This document shows positions 20,198 through 20,700 of a DNA stretch of 20,700 bases, one piece after another; the stretch's first letter is position 1, and every line of letters starts with the position of its first letter. The stretch is from an uncultured Clostridia bacterium. Lineage in GTDB: Bacteria; Bacillota; Clostridia; TANB77; CAG-508. Where the stretch lies: contig CANQOU010000008.1 of assembly GCA_947625565.1 (NCBI GenBank), forward strand, positions 1 to 20,700, read 5' to 3'. The translations under genes were made by a program, and so were the position numbers. The notes under the pieces are model-generated. The model did not search any database. It was not told where the DNA came from and saw only the letters and a program-made list of their open reading frames with translations.

Positions 20198-20700
20198 ATG
20201 AAATTTGTATGTTATAAGGATAAATTATTAAAAGCTATTAATTCTGTTGTTAGGGGTGTAGCATCTAAAACAACAATGCCTATATTGGAAGGAATATTGA
20301 TTCAGACAAATGATAATGAAGTAAAATTAACTACATATGATTTAGAAATAGGAATTGAATATTTAATTGATTGTGATGTAAAAGAGCAGGGAAATACAGT
20401 TGTAAATGCTATAATGTTTAGTGAAATTATAAGAAAATTACCAGATACAGAAATTGAAATAACAGTAAATGAAAATAATTTATTAGAAATAGAGTGTGAA
20501 GGTTCTCATTACAAATTGGCAACTATGAATTCAGATGAATTTCCAGAATTGCCAAAAATAGAAGTACAAAATTCAATTGAAATTGAACAAAATACTTTAA
20601 AAACAATGATTAGAAAGACAATTTTTGCTGTTAGTACAGAAGAAAGTAGACCGATATTCACAGGTTGTTTAATGGAAGTGGAAAACAATAAATTAAATTT
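20198..20700 (+). CDS. dnaN: DNA polymerase III beta subunit (sliding clamp), N-terminal part
   Basis: The first 167 codons are visible and run off the right edge. ATG 20198 follows AAGGAGG by eight bases. MKFVCYKDKLLKAINSVVRG, VASKTTMPILEGILIQ and TTYDLEIGIEY are typical of beta-clamp domain 1; KLATMNSDEFPELP closes domain 1, and RKTIFAVSTEESRPIFTGCL begins domain 2. The clamp tethers the replicative polymerase to DNA. It is downstream of dnaA, with the origin in between. Confidence 0.97.
   Translation, partial: MKFVCYKDKLLKAINSVVRGVASKTTMPILEGILIQTNDNEVKLTTYDLEIGIEYLIDCDVKEQGNTVVNAIMFSEIIRKLPDTEIEITVNENNLLEIECEGSHYKLATMNSDEFPELPKIEVQNSIEIEQNTLKTMIRKTIFAVSTEESRPIFTGCLMEVENNKLN

Overview
The window comes from a very AT-rich, low-GC Gram-positive chromosome, most likely a member of the Clostridia (Firmicutes). 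The right half carries the classic origin cluster of that group: rpmH-rnpA-yidD-yidC-jag-mnmE-mnmG-rsmG-parA-parB-DUF4446 on the minus strand, and dnaA, an origin and the start of dnaN on the plus strand. Codon use, AGGAGG-type ribosome binding sites and near-consensus sigma-A promoters fit this. No species can be named from the sequence alone.

Layout, left to right. (1) 1-5276, minus strand: part of a type IV secretion (T4SS) / conjugation-type operon, read leftwards out of the window. It holds two long proteins that end in a pilin-like two-helix module (one frameshifted), a frameshifted pilin-like gene, four intact VirB2/TrbC-like pilins in tandem, a PrgI-family protein and the start of a membrane-anchored protein. 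The four intact pilins seem to be their own transcription unit, with an extended -10 promoter at 2526-2554 and a terminator at about 705-750. (2) 5277-8660: a cargo-like region with four small membrane proteins that share a SHOCT helical cassette (one is fused to a superinfection-immunity-type domain), a divergent Cro/C1-like regulator, a DUF6809-like gene and two unknown helical small genes. (3) 8660-9097: a two-gene tRNA-Ser unit (UGA and GCU anticodons) with promoter and terminator, and between the two genes a truncated 5' half of a second tRNA-Ser(GCU). (4) 9123-18254: chromosome partitioning, tRNA modification, rRNA methylation, membrane insertion, RNase P protein and L34 genes. (5) 18339-20700: dnaA with two perfect DnaA boxes in its leader, a second DnaA-box cluster with a DnaA-trio (TAC repeats) and AT-rich unwinding region, and the 5' part of dnaN.

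The host genes work together in replication initiation (DnaA, DnaN, oriC), origin segregation (ParA/ParB), wobble-uridine modification of tRNA (MnmE/MnmG) and membrane protein biogenesis (YidC, YidD, Jag). The accessory part, with an apparent tRNA-Ser scar at its boundary, looks like one end of an integrated conjugative element or its remains about 10 kb from oriC. No integrase, relaxase or T4SS ATPase lies inside the window, so mobility itself is not shown.

Three reading frames (a pilin, a pilin-module fusion and mnmE) are each broken in a way that removal of exactly one base would repair. Because mnmE is a conserved housekeeping gene, sequence error must be considered alongside true mutation.
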